Shown piece after piece: positions 18,631-26,889 of a stretch of 64,000 nt of DNA (the stretch's first letter is position 1; each line of letters begins with the position of its first letter). Under the pieces are notes generated by a model. The model made no database searches and had not been told where the DNA came from. It saw only the letters and a list, made by a program, of their open reading frames with translations. Made by a program: the position numbers and the translations under genes. The DNA is from Bacillus sp. BA3 (lineage in GTDB: Bacteria > Bacillota > Bacilli > Bacillales > DSM-1321). Location of the stretch: contig PIZR01000007.1 of assembly GCA_002835675.1 (NCBI GenBank), positions 262,465-326,464 on the forward strand, written 5' to 3'.

Positions 18631-19227
18631 TCACTCGCCCATTGCTCTTAAATAAGCAGTATCACCAATATATGTTAGGTGACGCTTTATATCTTCATCA
18701 AATAACAGTCTGTTCAAGTCTCCTGATTTTTTATCTCTTAATAAACCTGCCTCATACAACAATTTCATATATACTTGTTTCAGTTTATTAACTGTAAGTT
18801 CTGTCCACTTAGACATCTTTTCGCTTTGCTCTGCTTTTATAGTAAAGAAGATGTTCAAATCTTTCTTCTCAAGCAGATAATTATTCGCATCCAGTTTTTC
18901 TCGAATTACTTCATTCATAAACTCAAAGAAAAGTTTATCGGTCTTCATAATCGCATAAAGATTTATAATCTTCCCTACTTCTAACGGGCTATTTAATACC
19001 AATTCTTGCAACGAATCATCTAAAGAATTTGCTCTTCTTAATACAGATGGCACAATACGCTTTAGACTGGAAGTAACTTCATATTCAAATACATTATCCT
19101 CGATTACTTTTTTCTTAATTTCAGCATCGGATAAATTTTTCCTTTTGAGCTTCAACACTTGCTTTAGTTCGTACAGCAGAAACGAAGCCCCAGTTAGTGT
19201 AGCACTATATTCTAATTTTTTAGCCAT
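18631..19227 (-). CDS. brxA: BrxA (DUF1819) of BREX type 1, 198 aa
   Basis: BrxA is the first core gene of the BREX type 1 operon, a helical protein whose fold resembles the RNA-binding antiterminator NusB. The DUF1819 pattern is present: YSATLTGASFLLYELKQVL at the N-terminus and LLYEAGLL near the C-terminus. The start ATG at 19227 follows GGAAGGAT. It lies 29 bp after the small leader gene at 19257-19505, so both probably share the promoter at 19548-19576. It should not be confused with the bacilliredoxin also named BrxA elsewhere in this window. Confidence 0.93.
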   Translation of the reverse strand: MAKKLEYSATLTGASFLLYELKQVLKLKRKNLSDAEIKKKVIEDNVFEYEVTSSLKRIVPSVLRRANSLDDSLQELVLNSPLEVGKIINLYAIMKTDKLFFEFMNEVIREKLDANNYLLEKKDLNIFFTIKAEQSEKMSKWTELTVNKLKQVYMKLLYEAGLLRDKKSGDLNRLLFDEDIKRHLTYIGDTAYLRAMGE

Positions 19228-19256
19228 GTATCCAAATCCTTCCGAAGCAGTGATTA

Positions 19257-19505
19257 TTACCTACCATCAGCACTGCTTTTTAAAATTCTTTCGATTACAT
19301 CAAGCCTTCTTTTTCCGCATTGTTGTTTTAAAACCGAAGTAAACTCTCCTGCTTTAAGCACTTTCCTTGGGTTATTATTGTAAATTTCATTAATTCTATT
19401 AATAAGTGTCTCCTCATTAATTTCATTTTCCCAATAAGCATCCATCACTATATTAAGCGACATAGCAAGCTCTCTTTGTGTTTTATAAAAAAGTTTTACC
19501 TGCAA
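19257..19505 (-). CDS. small leader gene of the BREX operon, 82 aa, unknown function
   Basis: This gene is the first of the BREX operon and ends 29 bp before brxA. The start is TTG at 19505 behind GAGGTGATC. The product is hydrophilic and helical, begins MQVKLFYKTQRELAMSLN and contains LKQQCGKRRLDVIERIL near the end. It resembles a small conserved Firmicutes family I know only as hypothetical (possibly TIGR04540); I cannot assign a function. There is no obvious helix-turn-helix. Its position would suit a small regulator or an accessory BREX factor, but that is inference. Confidence 0.75.
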   Translation of the reverse strand: MQVKLFYKTQRELAMSLNIVMDAYWENEINEETLINRINEIYNNNPRKVLKAGEFTSVLKQQCGKRRLDVIERILKSSADGR

Positions 19506-19547
19506 AGATGATCACCTCAAAAATCACTTAAATTTTACTTAACTCTT

Positions 19548-19576
19548 ATTTTATTCTTATTCTTGTATATAAACAA
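19548..19576 (-). promoter_or_regulatory. predicted sigma-A promoter of the BREX operon
   Basis: On the minus strand TTGTTT (19576-19571) is followed after exactly 17 bp by TAAAAT (19553-19548), and the leader gene starts about 43 bp downstream of the -10. The rest of the 351-bp gap (19506-19856) holds the resolvase terminator and no other gene that I can see. Confidence 0.6.
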
Positions 19577-19729
19577 TAATTTTGTAGATGTTGCCCCAAA
19601 CCCACCACTTGATCCGCCTACCTTTTCAAAAAAAAATGCTGCTGATACATTAATAAACAGGGGAGTTTCATTTACACACACGGTCCCAAAACGAATTTTG
19701 GAGTTAAACTACCATTAACAAATTTGTTA

Positions 19730-19760
19730 AAAAAAGTAAAAAAAGCACCCGATGGGGTGC
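19730..19760 (-). terminator. intrinsic terminator after the resolvase gene
   Basis: On the minus strand GCACCC pairs with GGGTGC around a 4-nt loop and is followed by TTTTTTTACTTTTTTT. It lies about 100 bp past the resolvase stop and isolates the BREX operon from read-through. Confidence 0.85.
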
Positions 19761-19856
19761 CGAAATTCACGTTCTTTAAATATTCAAGATTAAATTTAAG
19801 AATTTAAACTTTTTTCTTTTTTCAGGAGGCCACGATAATATTAATTACACATAACT

Positions 19857-20417
19857 TTACTTCTCTTTAACATTTGCATAGATGGTACTCCTAGGAACAC
19901 CTGTCATCTTCACAATATCATTAACACTGATTCTATTTTCTTCTCGATTAATAAAGAGATCCATTGCACGTTCTAAGTTTTTCCTCGGTTGACCTGGTCG
20001 CCCCATATGTTTGCCTTGATTTTTAGCCCTTGCTCTTCCATCTGCTGTTCTTTCGTTAATTAAGTCCCTTTCAAACTCACCAATTGCTCCTAACATTGTG
20101 AACATTAACTTCCCTGATGGAGTTGAGAAATCAATTTGCTCCTTTAAGAAAACAAGACCAATGCCTCTATCCTCTAATTGACTAGCAACGTTATGTAGGT
20201 CTTTGACTGAGCGAGCAAGTCTATCTATTTTAGTTACTATAAGCTTATCCCCTTCTCGCAAATACTCTAATGCTTCATGAAGAGCTTTCCGATTTGATTT
20301 TGCTCCAGACTGTTTTTCCTTAAAGATTTTATTACAGCCATATCCCTGAAGTAATTCAATTTGATTTTCAAGAGATTGTCCAACTGTTGAAACTCTAGCG
20401 TACCCAATTAAAGCCAT
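19857..20417 (-). CDS. Tn3-type serine resolvase / invertase, 186 aa
   Basis: This is a small serine recombinase that resolves or inverts DNA at its own res sites. The catalytic domain runs from residue 1 to about 140: GYARVS with nucleophile Ser10, DRLARS near 66-71, and the long E-helix with GEFERDLINERT. A C-terminal helix-turn-helix (ISVNDIVKMTGVPRSTIYAN) covers 160-182. The length is normal for the Tn3/Sin group. A res-like set of repeats lies directly upstream at 20430-20553, overlapping its promoter region, which usually means autorepression. No transposase is nearby, so its likely role is plasmid-dimer or replicon resolution. Confidence 0.9.
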   Translation of the reverse strand: MALIGYARVSTVGQSLENQIELLQGYGCNKIFKEKQSGAKSNRKALHEALEYLREGDKLIVTKIDRLARSVKDLHNVASQLEDRGIGLVFLKEQIDFSTPSGKLMFTMLGAIGEFERDLINERTADGRARAKNQGKHMGRPGQPRKNLERAMDLFINREENRISVNDIVKMTGVPRSTIYANVKEK

Positions 20418-20429
20418 TTAAAGCACCTC

Positions 20430-20553
20430 TGTCTAAAAGTCTGTTATGTTTTATACAATTAATTATATACTAACTTTTAGACACTTTACACAAATATTTA
20501 AATTAACATTAATAGTTAAATTCCCGTTGTACAAAAGTTAATACTTTTAGACA
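20430..20553. promoter_or_regulatory. res-like recombination site upstream of the resolvase
   Basis: The 11-mer TGTCTAAAAGT occurs at 20430-20440. Its reverse complement occurs at 20473-20483 and again at 20543-20553. The last copy is paired with the diverged copy TGTACAAAAGT at 20528-20538 across a TAAT spacer, forming a 26-bp palindrome the size of a crossover site. The 20430/20473 pair has a 32-bp spacer, like an accessory site. The arrangement next to a serine resolvase gene fits a res site. Confidence 0.7.
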
Positions 20554-20602
20554 GATGTATGAAACATAAATATTCAAAGTAAATAAGACAGCTATAACTG
20601 CC

Positions 20603-21940
20603 TTACTCTTCTTCATAATCTGGATTACCCTCTGAAAACTCAAACCATTGATTTAATAACGATCTCATCCTACTTGATGGAATATAACAAACCATTGGTT
20701 CACCTTTTCTAATACATCCTCTGAACAAGAACTGTATGAGGTCCGACATTGCTAATTGGTCTTGGTCTACTATAATTCCTCGGTTATAAAAGAAGTTCTT
20801 TTCAATCGGATTCATGAAACGATTGTAAACATAAGCCATGGCAGTGCACTCAGCATAATCATTTGTGGCCCGTATATTTAACGGAACGTAATTATCTTTA
20901 GCTCGGTTATCTTTCTTATTAAATTTACACTTAACGTCCTTTATCTTGGGAGCATATTCTTTAAGCGTGGTCCAGAATAATTTATCATTATCAGTTGGAT
21001 ACTGGGTTCTAAAAAGGGAATTTAAATTCTTTTTCAGTTGGTTCAAGTCTTCCTCTGAAGCTTTTTTCAGCCACGATCCAGAAAGTTGATAGTATTCATT
21101 AGAATTCTTTTTACTGCCGAAATTTGAATTTAATCTACTGACAGATTTTCCATTCTGATAGTCCTCATAAATCGTTAATAATTCTTCAATTTCATCACGA
21201 GGTTCAAGCAATGAATTATACTCAACAAGCTCATAACGATCTCCTGAATTCTTTTGAACAGAAAATTTTTCGTATTCAATTTCATGAAGGTCATAATAAT
21301 ATTTTTGAACTTGACCATCAAATAAGTATGTTAATAGATATACTTCTTCAAAGCACAAGAACGATTGAACAGGCATTGTCCAGAATACAACATTTCCACT
21401 TTCTAAAAATAAATTTCCTTTTTCAGATAGGACCTTAATGTCTCTGTAACTTCCATTTCTTGAAATTTCATATTCATCATCAATCCAAATTATTTCTCTG
21501 TTTTCATTAACTTCAATGGCGCCAGATTTTAATAAGTATTCAATATCCTTTGAGTACTTTTGAACCTGTTCAAGAACATTAGCTACTTCATCCATAATTA
21601 GTGTATACCCTTCAAACTCGATATCACTTAATGTTTCCTCGTCCAACCTTGAAAATAATTCATGAGTCATTACAATTGATTTTCCATCTTCTATTAATTT
21701 TTTAACATGGTCATACTTGGAGCTATTCTTATTGCTTGGCTCAGAGAATTCTGCTTTGGTGCTATTAATAACACGCTTTACTTCCGATAAGAAAGGAGTA
21801 ACATAAATAAATTTCTTTTCGCTTGTATGTAGTTCTCCATCTACTCCAAAACCAACTTTACTAAAATCATTCATCATTTGAATTGCATAGCTTGTTTTCC
21901 CTGCGCCACAGATTGCATCAATTACTTTTATAGTAGTCAT
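20603..21940 (-). CDS. SF2-helicase-like P-loop protein, 445 aa, mobile-element type
   Basis: Walker A, DAICGAGKTSYAIQMM, lies at residues 8-23, and a DExx-type Walker B, YTLIMDEVANVLEQ, near 115. IYVTPFLSEV near 45-54 is a motif Ia-like stretch. A clear C-terminal helicase motif VI is not obvious; SDLIQFLFRGCIRKGEPM near 405-420 could correspond. Proteins of this layout occur on Bacillus phages and plasmids and are annotated as DEAD/DEAH-like helicases. The exact role is unknown. It is on the same strand as the resolvase gene but 185 bp away, with the res-like site between. Confidence 0.65.
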   Translation of the reverse strand: MTTIKVIDAICGAGKTSYAIQMMNDFSKVGFGVDGELHTSEKKFIYVTPFLSEVKRVINSTKAEFSEPSNKNSSKYDHVKKLIEDGKSIVMTHELFSRLDEETLSDIEFEGYTLIMDEVANVLEQVQKYSKDIEYLLKSGAIEVNENREIIWIDDEYEISRNGSYRDIKVLSEKGNLFLESGNVVFWTMPVQSFLCFEEVYLLTYLFDGQVQKYYYDLHEIEYEKFSVQKNSGDRYELVEYNSLLEPRDEIEELLTIYEDYQNGKSVSRLNSNFGSKKNSNEYYQLSGSWLKKASEEDLNQLKKNLNSLFRTQYPTDNDKLFWTTLKEYAPKIKDVKCKFNKKDNRAKDNYVPLNIRATNDYAECTAMAYVYNRFMNPIEKNFFYNRGIIVDQDQLAMSDLIQFLFRGCIRKGEPMVCYIPSSRMRSLLNQWFEFSEGNPDYEEE

Positions 21941-22213
21941 AGTTTATATCCTCCGTTTATTTTTCATCTCACGAAGAATTTATATCTGGGTAATCAGAAA
22001 CGTAAATCAAGCAGAACCTATTTTTTTGAAAACACTACTAACGTTTGTTTTTTCGAAGCAAGGCTTCTCAAGGATTTCACACTTTTTATATCTCTTTATA
22101 ACGGATAAGACTCGAAAGTCTTCGTATCAAAGGGTTTCTGGACAAGGTTTGCACAGTTTTTTTGCAAATGAAAAAAATTCAAACTTGGACAACCTTTAGG
22201 TTAGACAAAAAAG

Positions 22214-22225
22214 ACTTACGTAAGT
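22214..22225. repeat. 12-bp perfect palindrome in a 499-bp intergenic region
   Basis: ACTTACGTAAGT lies in the divergent gap 21941-22439, between the helicase-like gene and the EVE-HNH gene. It could be an operator for either. I see no gene in this gap. Confidence 0.3.
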
Positions 22226-22439
22226 ATTCCTATCCATATTCCATTTGGAGCACAGTTAAATAAGTAGAGACACTTGTTTACCCCTCTGCTAGTATTAGCA
22301 ACCTGCAAAAAAGGAAGAGGTTAGTGCGAAGATGCAATATAACAAACATAATAAAAAGAGATTAAATTCTTGTAGTGTTAGCAAAACCTCAATAGAGTAA
22401 AATAAAGGATATGATTATAAATCTAATGGAGGCAATTAT

Positions 22440-23459
22440 ATGGCTAGCCCAATAACTATTTTTAAAAATGATGAGCTTTTATTTGAAGCAACAAATATTC
22501 AAGAAGCAGCAAGCTTCCTAGCAGATCACCTCAATACAACTAAGTTTAAATGCTATGATCCAATCGAACGTGGCTATGTATATAACATCCCATACTATGT
22601 TGAGGAAGAAGAATATCGTTTTGTTGCACCTGAAGAAATTTCAACTAACCGTCGTAAAGAACTTGAAGAAAGAGAGCATAAAAATGCTCGTCGTTTTTGG
22701 TTGGTGCCAGCTAATCCAAATGACTATGACTTAGCGAGTGCATTTAGTCGTTATGAAACAATAGACTGGAGACGGTCTCGTAATTATGAAAATGGCGATA
22801 TTTTATTTATGTATGTATCAGGTAATATCCAAAAAGTCCGTTTTAAAGTTGAAGTAATCGAAGGGTTAGTACGACCTAATGAAGTCAAATACAATAAAAT
22901 GTTTTGGAGAGATAAAGAGAAATTTGAGCAATCCAAAACATGGGATTGGACGCGTTTTCGCTTAGTAAATGAGGTTGATACAACTGAATTATCTCTAGCT
23001 CAATTACGTGAACATAGTTTGAAAGGAAATATTCAAGGTCCGATGAAAGTTACTGGCGAACTTCGAGACTATATTATGTCGTTCTTTGAACATGATATAA
23101 CACACGGTTATTATCCAGACGAAGTCTCTGAAACTTTAGAAGAAGGAAAGCGAAAAACTATTAGAGTGAATGTATATGAACGCAATCCTATTGCTCGCAA
23201 GCAATGTATGGATCATTATGGGGCCCAATGTCAAGTTTGTAGTTTAAATTTTAAAGACACTTATGGAGAAGTAGGGAAAGATTTTATTCATGTCCATCAC
23301 ATTGTACCACTTCACGAAATACAACAGGACTATATTGTAGATCCGATACAAGATCTCATCCCTGTTTGTCCGAACTGCCATGCGATGCTTCATCGAAAAG
23401 AAAATGGTGTACATTTATCAATAGAACAATTAAGACAACGTATTGTAAATACTATATAA
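22440..23459 (+). CDS. EVE-domain HNH endonuclease (type IV restriction-like), 339 aa
   Basis: Residues 1-80 form a small N-terminal domain I do not recognise. Residues ~84-225 look like an EVE/PUA-like domain (RRFWLVPANPNDYDLASAF, NGDILFMYVSG), a fold that binds modified bases. Residues ~258-330 are an HNH nuclease: CQVCSLNF, the catalytic stretch FIHVHHIVPLHEI and CPNCHAMLHR, with four cysteines for a structural zinc. The start ATG at 22440 follows GGAGG. This combination is typical of nucleases that cut DNA carrying modified cytosine, as McrA-like and other EVE-HNH enzymes do. It is the only large plus-strand gene in the island. It complements BREX, which acts on unmodified phage DNA. Confidence 0.85.
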   Translation: MASPITIFKNDELLFEATNIQEAASFLADHLNTTKFKCYDPIERGYVYNIPYYVEEEEYRFVAPEEISTNRRKELEEREHKNARRFWLVPANPNDYDLASAFSRYETIDWRRSRNYENGDILFMYVSGNIQKVRFKVEVIEGLVRPNEVKYNKMFWRDKEKFEQSKTWDWTRFRLVNEVDTTELSLAQLREHSLKGNIQGPMKVTGELRDYIMSFFEHDITHGYYPDEVSETLEEGKRKTIRVNVYERNPIARKQCMDHYGAQCQVCSLNFKDTYGEVGKDFIHVHHIVPLHEIQQDYIVDPIQDLIPVCPNCHAMLHRKENGVHLSIEQLRQRIVNTI

Positions 23460-23521
23460 AGAGATAACTGATGATAAAATGCGGATTTTATCAGTATCAC
23501 AATGCTTTAATTTAATAAGCT

Positions 23522-23547
23522 AAGGGCCTAAAATGGTCCTTTTTTTA
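23522..23547 (+). terminator. intrinsic terminator after the EVE-HNH gene
   Basis: AAGGGCC pairs with GGTCCTT (one G-U pair) around a short loop and is followed by seven Ts. A second hairpin without a T-tract, ATAAAAT/ATTTTAT near 23474-23491, precedes it. Confidence 0.7.
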
Positions 23548-23611
23548 ATAAACTGAAATTGATATTGAGCACTAAGCTCGGCTTTCTATTAACATTTTAA
23601 GTTGATAACAG

Positions 23612-23915
23612 CTATAAGTCTTCCTTTATTTTCGTATACTCTTCAGCAATTTCTTTCCTGAATAGACGGTCAACCATTGCTCTATAAGTATACCAATTTT
23701 TATCTGTTGGCTTCTTATACTTTACCTTGCGACCGTATCTTTGAAACAGCCATATCCTCAATATATCTTAAATAAGCTTCATGAATAAATTTTTTCGGAG
23801 AATAAGCCTGAGTCTGATTTACTTCATCAAACTCATGATAGTTCCAGTCATAGACAGATACTAAAAGAATTGTTGGTTCTGCTTGTCCAAAAGTGTAAAC
23901 AACTCTTAAAAAAAT
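23612..23915 (-). pseudogene. frameshifted gene remnant of unknown family
   Basis: The 588-bp gap 23460-24047 holds a broken minus-strand gene. The first frame reads LRVVYTFGQAEPTILLV and then KKFIHEAYLRYIEDMA before a stop. A shifted frame continues with KPTDKNWYTYRAMVDRLFRK and ends at 23612. A stop lies just upstream and no start is visible, so the 5' part is lost. I do not recognise the family. Confidence 0.5.
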
Positions 23916-24047
23916 TTACTCAAAATTCTTTGTACCGATAAATGTAATAAAATGAGAATTTTATTTATTCTGAAAGAACAAATGAGGGAGTTTAAGAAGG
24001 GTCTCTGGGCTTAATGGGAAGCAAAGAACCGACGTCCTCGGCTTCCT

Positions 24048-25052
24048 TTATAAAGAATCATAGTGTTCTATGAACAATTCTTTTAATTTTTTAAGGGTTT
24101 CTTCATAATATTGCTCCTCATGATTGTCCTCTTCTAAATCAATTCCGGTTGTTTCCGTGAATATTTCTATTTTCATGTCATGTTCGTCGATTGGTTTTCG
24201 TCTATAGTAATTTTCTGTTTCATATGGTGTGGCTTTGCGTTCTTTTTCATTTTCCTGCTTCTCGTATTTTTTGATTAGGTCGCTTACAGTAGGAAATTCG
24301 TTTAGATGATTACTCCAAGCCATAAGTTCCTGTTTATTTATTTTTAATGTATCAGTGGAGAGTTTCTCAAGAGGGAACTTAAAAGCTCGTGAAAATAAGT
24401 TTAAATTATTTAATAAGATTAATTTCCTGGATGTATAGACTTTTTTCAGAAATGGATATTCTTGGAAAAGAGACAGGCTCGTCACGACGGAATTCAGTGA
24501 ATGGCAAAGCATTGTTAGGATATTGTTGAAAAGGGTATTCTGGAAATGTGCATTTTTCCAAATCGTATTATATTCCTCCATGAGTGTATTAATTTTTAAT
24601 ATGAACTCATCATCTAGTTTAATTTTAGCATTCATTAGAACAACAAAATCAAAATATGTGTATAGGATAAATAGAGGATCTTCTGGGTCCTCCGTTTTTA
24701 AGTTATTTTTAAGTTCAGGACTTATTTTCATATATTCAAATAAAAACTGGTCATCTTCTTTTAATTTATTCATGATAGCTTGATGTTCATCATTTAGTTT
24801 ATTTCTTTTGGAGAAATATTCTTTAATCGTTGGTTCATTTGTGCAAAAGTAATCGATAATCATATGGGCGATTTCTATTTCAAAGGCAAACTCCGCTAAC
24901 AGAATGGTCTTTACTTGACTATCTTCTTTAAACAGCTGTTCTAAAAATTCCTCACTAGAACGGATGTAATTCTCTTGATCTGCAATAGCTTCTAGGTTAT
25001 GGATTAAATGAACTAATCTTGTACCACGATTTCGTTTAACTTCTATAATCAA
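24048..25052 (-). CDS. hypothetical helical protein, 334 aa
   Basis: I do not recognise this protein. It starts MIIEVKRNRGTRLVHLIHNL, is almost entirely helical and hydrophilic, and lacks signal peptide, membrane segments and nucleotide-binding motifs. Residues ~255-334 are strongly charged, and the C-terminus is acidic (DLEEDNHEEQYYEE). The gene is monocistronic, with a palindromic site about 65 bp upstream. It sits in the accessory element between the EVE-HNH gene and the replication module. An intact, isolated gene among decayed neighbours in a defence-rich element suggests selected cargo; no function can be given. Confidence 0.75.
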   Translation of the reverse strand: MIIEVKRNRGTRLVHLIHNLEAIADQENYIRSSEEFLEQLFKEDSQVKTILLAEFAFEIEIAHMIIDYFCTNEPTIKEYFSKRNKLNDEHQAIMNKLKEDDQFLFEYMKISPELKNNLKTEDPEDPLFILYTYFDFVVLMNAKIKLDDEFILKINTLMEEYNTIWKNAHFQNTLFNNILTMLCHSLNSVVTSLSLFQEYPFLKKVYTSRKLILLNNLNLFSRAFKFPLEKLSTDTLKINKQELMAWSNHLNEFPTVSDLIKKYEKQENEKERKATPYETENYYRRKPIDEHDMKIEIFTETTGIDLEEDNHEEQYYEETLKKLKELFIEHYDSL

Positions 25053-25115
25053 AGGTTATCCTCCTTAGTGTTAAAACTTCTAAAATAGCTGTACTAATTT
25101 TAACATAAATCCCAT

Positions 25116-25138
25116 TGTGCGTATTTACGCACATTTTT
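25116..25138. promoter_or_regulatory. palindrome GTGCGTA-TT-TACGCAC followed by a T run
   Basis: This site has 7-bp arms and lies about 65 bp upstream of the minus-strand gene starting at 25052. Seven Ts follow on the plus strand, so it may be a short plus-strand terminator. Its position before a divergent pair also fits an operator. I cannot decide between the two. Confidence 0.4.
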
Positions 25139-25228
25139 TTCGGTGTGTTTTAACTTAAATTATTTTATAGTTGGGAAGGTAACCCGTAGCTAAAATTAAA
25201 AATGAATAAACTGAGGAGGTTCATGAGC

Positions 25229-25513
25229 ATGAGGTATGAAAACATTCTTATCGATCATAACGAAATTTATAAGGAGGCACTCTATATTGAACCACGACAC
25301 CAATTACCGTATGATACCGTCATAATGAATTTGATAAGGGAAAGTTTCCCTGACATTAGAGTTGGTACAGATTACATCGCACACTCAAATGGAATTATTT
25401 TACCAGTTAAAGATGAAGAAACTTTATTTGAACCTTTTATTCACTTTAACTATTCATTTTTTAATAAAAAGGAACAGAGAATAATCCATTCACCTTTAGT
25501 AGAAGTCTGGTAG
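25229..25513 (+). CDS. hypothetical protein, 94 aa
   Basis: I do not recognise this protein. Three in-frame ATGs exist (25202, 25223, 25229). GAGGAGG at 25213-25219 gives normal spacing only to 25229. The product begins MRYENILIDHNEIYKEA and has alternating hydrophobic positions with no known motif. It is divergent from the 334-aa gene. The following 334-bp gap (25514-25847) shows only degraded open stretches, for example a 37-codon frame at 25649-25762 without a ribosome-binding site. Confidence 0.55.
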   Translation: MRYENILIDHNEIYKEALYIEPRHQLPYDTVIMNLIRESFPDIRVGTDYIAHSNGIILPVKDEETLFEPFIHFNYSFFNKKEQRIIHSPLVEVW

Positions 25514-25847
25514 AATCAAAACCAATAAAGGAGAAAAAAGGATAAAGTAAGGAAGAAATCCGTTGCAGGTGAATCAATGTCTTATCTTTTTGCATAAGAA
25601 TTTAGAAAGAGCAATGGCGGGCAGAAGAAAGGCTAGCGCCTATTCTATATGAACACCAAGCTTTCAAAGAATATCACAGAAGTGGTCCAGGAAGTCCTTT
25701 ACAAAGAAGCTCGTTCTTTAGCTAAAAAAATTGAGAATTTAGAAGTTAATATCCACGAATAATTAAGTACTGGCGAAGAGGAACGCATTATAATGAATGT
25801 AACAGCCTGGCAAGTTTAGAAGAAAAACGGTGAACTGGAGTGATATC

Positions 25848-26195
25848 ATGAAAACTTGTCCAAATTGTGGGAAGGAATGCCTTGTGTATGGATATGAGGA
25901 TTTTTGTTCCTATCAATGTCAACGTGATGCAGTTCGAGAATGTAAAGTTTGTTATAGACCATTTTCTAGAAAAGAAACTGCTTACCTTCATACCTGTTCA
26001 GATGAATGCAATAAGGTAGAAACGAGGAGATTTATTTATAAACCAAAAGAATGTAAGGTATGCGGTATAGAATTATCGTACGACCATCCTCTAACCGATT
26101 TTTATGCTGCTGAGGTGTTCTACGCCTGTTCAAAACAATGTAAAGACACTTATTTCAATGAAAATAAGTCAAATTGGCAAGCCTGGAAAAGTTAA
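25848..26195 (+). CDS. small zinc-ribbon protein, 115 aa
   Basis: The product carries CPNCGKEC, CSYQCQRD, CKVC, CSDEC, CKVCG and CSKQC. These look like three successive treble-clef or ribbon-type zinc sites of the kind found in MYM/TRASH-like domains. The start ATG at 25848 follows GGAG; an ATG six codons upstream lacks such a site. It lies alone in the accessory element. A role in protein or nucleic-acid binding is possible, but I cannot name the family. Confidence 0.65.
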   Translation: MKTCPNCGKECLVYGYEDFCSYQCQRDAVRECKVCYRPFSRKETAYLHTCSDECNKVETRRFIYKPKECKVCGIELSYDHPLTDFYAAEVFYACSKQCKDTYFNENKSNWQAWKS

Positions 26196-26466
26196 AAACT
26201 GTTTGAAATCACCGAAAAATTTGGATTAATTTAATTAATTTGTTAAATATTTTGTTTTATTTGCTAAAAGAATTGGTATAAGTACTCTAATCCCTTGACA
26301 ATATGCGTTTAAAAGTTCTTTTGTAAGGCGTCTTCTTTCCCATGAAAGCTTGAACCTCCATAGATTGACGGTCATTGGGTAATAAACGGTTAAAGGAGTT
26401 TATGTAACAAAGTGATTGTGAAGGATCGTACTTAAACAAACGGGCGCTTCGTTGAAGAAGGATTAT

Positions 26467-26493
26467 AAGGACCTGAATGGTCCTTTTGTTTTT
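26467..26493 (+). terminator. intrinsic terminator, plus strand
   Basis: AAGGACC pairs with GGTCCTT around TGAAT, followed by TTGTTTTT. It lies about 270 bp after the zinc-ribbon gene. The 366-bp gap 26196-26561 otherwise contains no gene I can support; a 92-codon minus-strand frame there runs through a terminator and has no ribosome-binding site. Confidence 0.7.
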
Positions 26494-26530
26494 AATTAAT
26501 ACAATATTGACTTTATACAATAGTTTTTTT

Positions 26531-26563
26531 AAAAATAAAAAAAGATTGGACATATGCCCAATC
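26531..26563 (-). terminator. intrinsic terminator, minus strand
   Basis: GATTGG and CCAATC pair around a central CATATG segment, followed on the minus strand by TTTTTTTATTTTT. It overlaps the stop of the small gene at 26562-26889. Confidence 0.75.
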
Positions 26564-26889
26564 AATAATCATCAGTATTATCCCTTCGTTTCAACAAAAA
26601 CACTTCACGCTCTAACTTCCCAATTTTGTCTGCAAGGAATGCTATTTCCGTTTCACGCTCTGTTGAAAATTGAATATTTAACCGATTGAAATACATATCA
26701 AATTTTCCAACCTTTTTACTAAGAAATTCGATATCTTTTTCAAGGTTTTTAGTAAATTTCTCGTTATAACGAACGGCACCGCCCCCGTCATAGTATTTAT
26801 CATACATATTGTCGAGTAGCTTTATACGTTCTCCGTTGTCCATATTGTTTATTATCTCTTACTTCATTAGCAGTCACTTTATCAGCCAT
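26562..26889 (-). pseudogene. small coiled-coil protein gene, apparently frameshifted
   Basis: The best start is ATG at 26889, behind the strong site GGGGAGGAAC; it encodes MADKVTANEVRDNKQYGQRR and stops at 26800. The rest lies in another frame, 26562-26843: ERIKLLDNMYDKYYDGGGAV, then a helical, coiled-coil-like region to the end. The ATG at 26843 has no good ribosome-binding site. One frameshift near 26830 would join the two into a protein of about 107 aa. So this is a recent pseudogene, a sequencing error, or two overlapping small genes. The family is not recognised. Confidence 0.55.

Noticed and set aside
25649..25762. 37-codon plus-strand open frame
   Set aside because: No ribosome-binding site and overlapping coding-like frames of similar quality; better seen as degraded sequence.
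26287..26565. 92-codon minus-strand open frame
   Set aside because: It starts inside a clear intrinsic terminator, has no ribosome-binding site and its N-terminal part is the translated T-tract.
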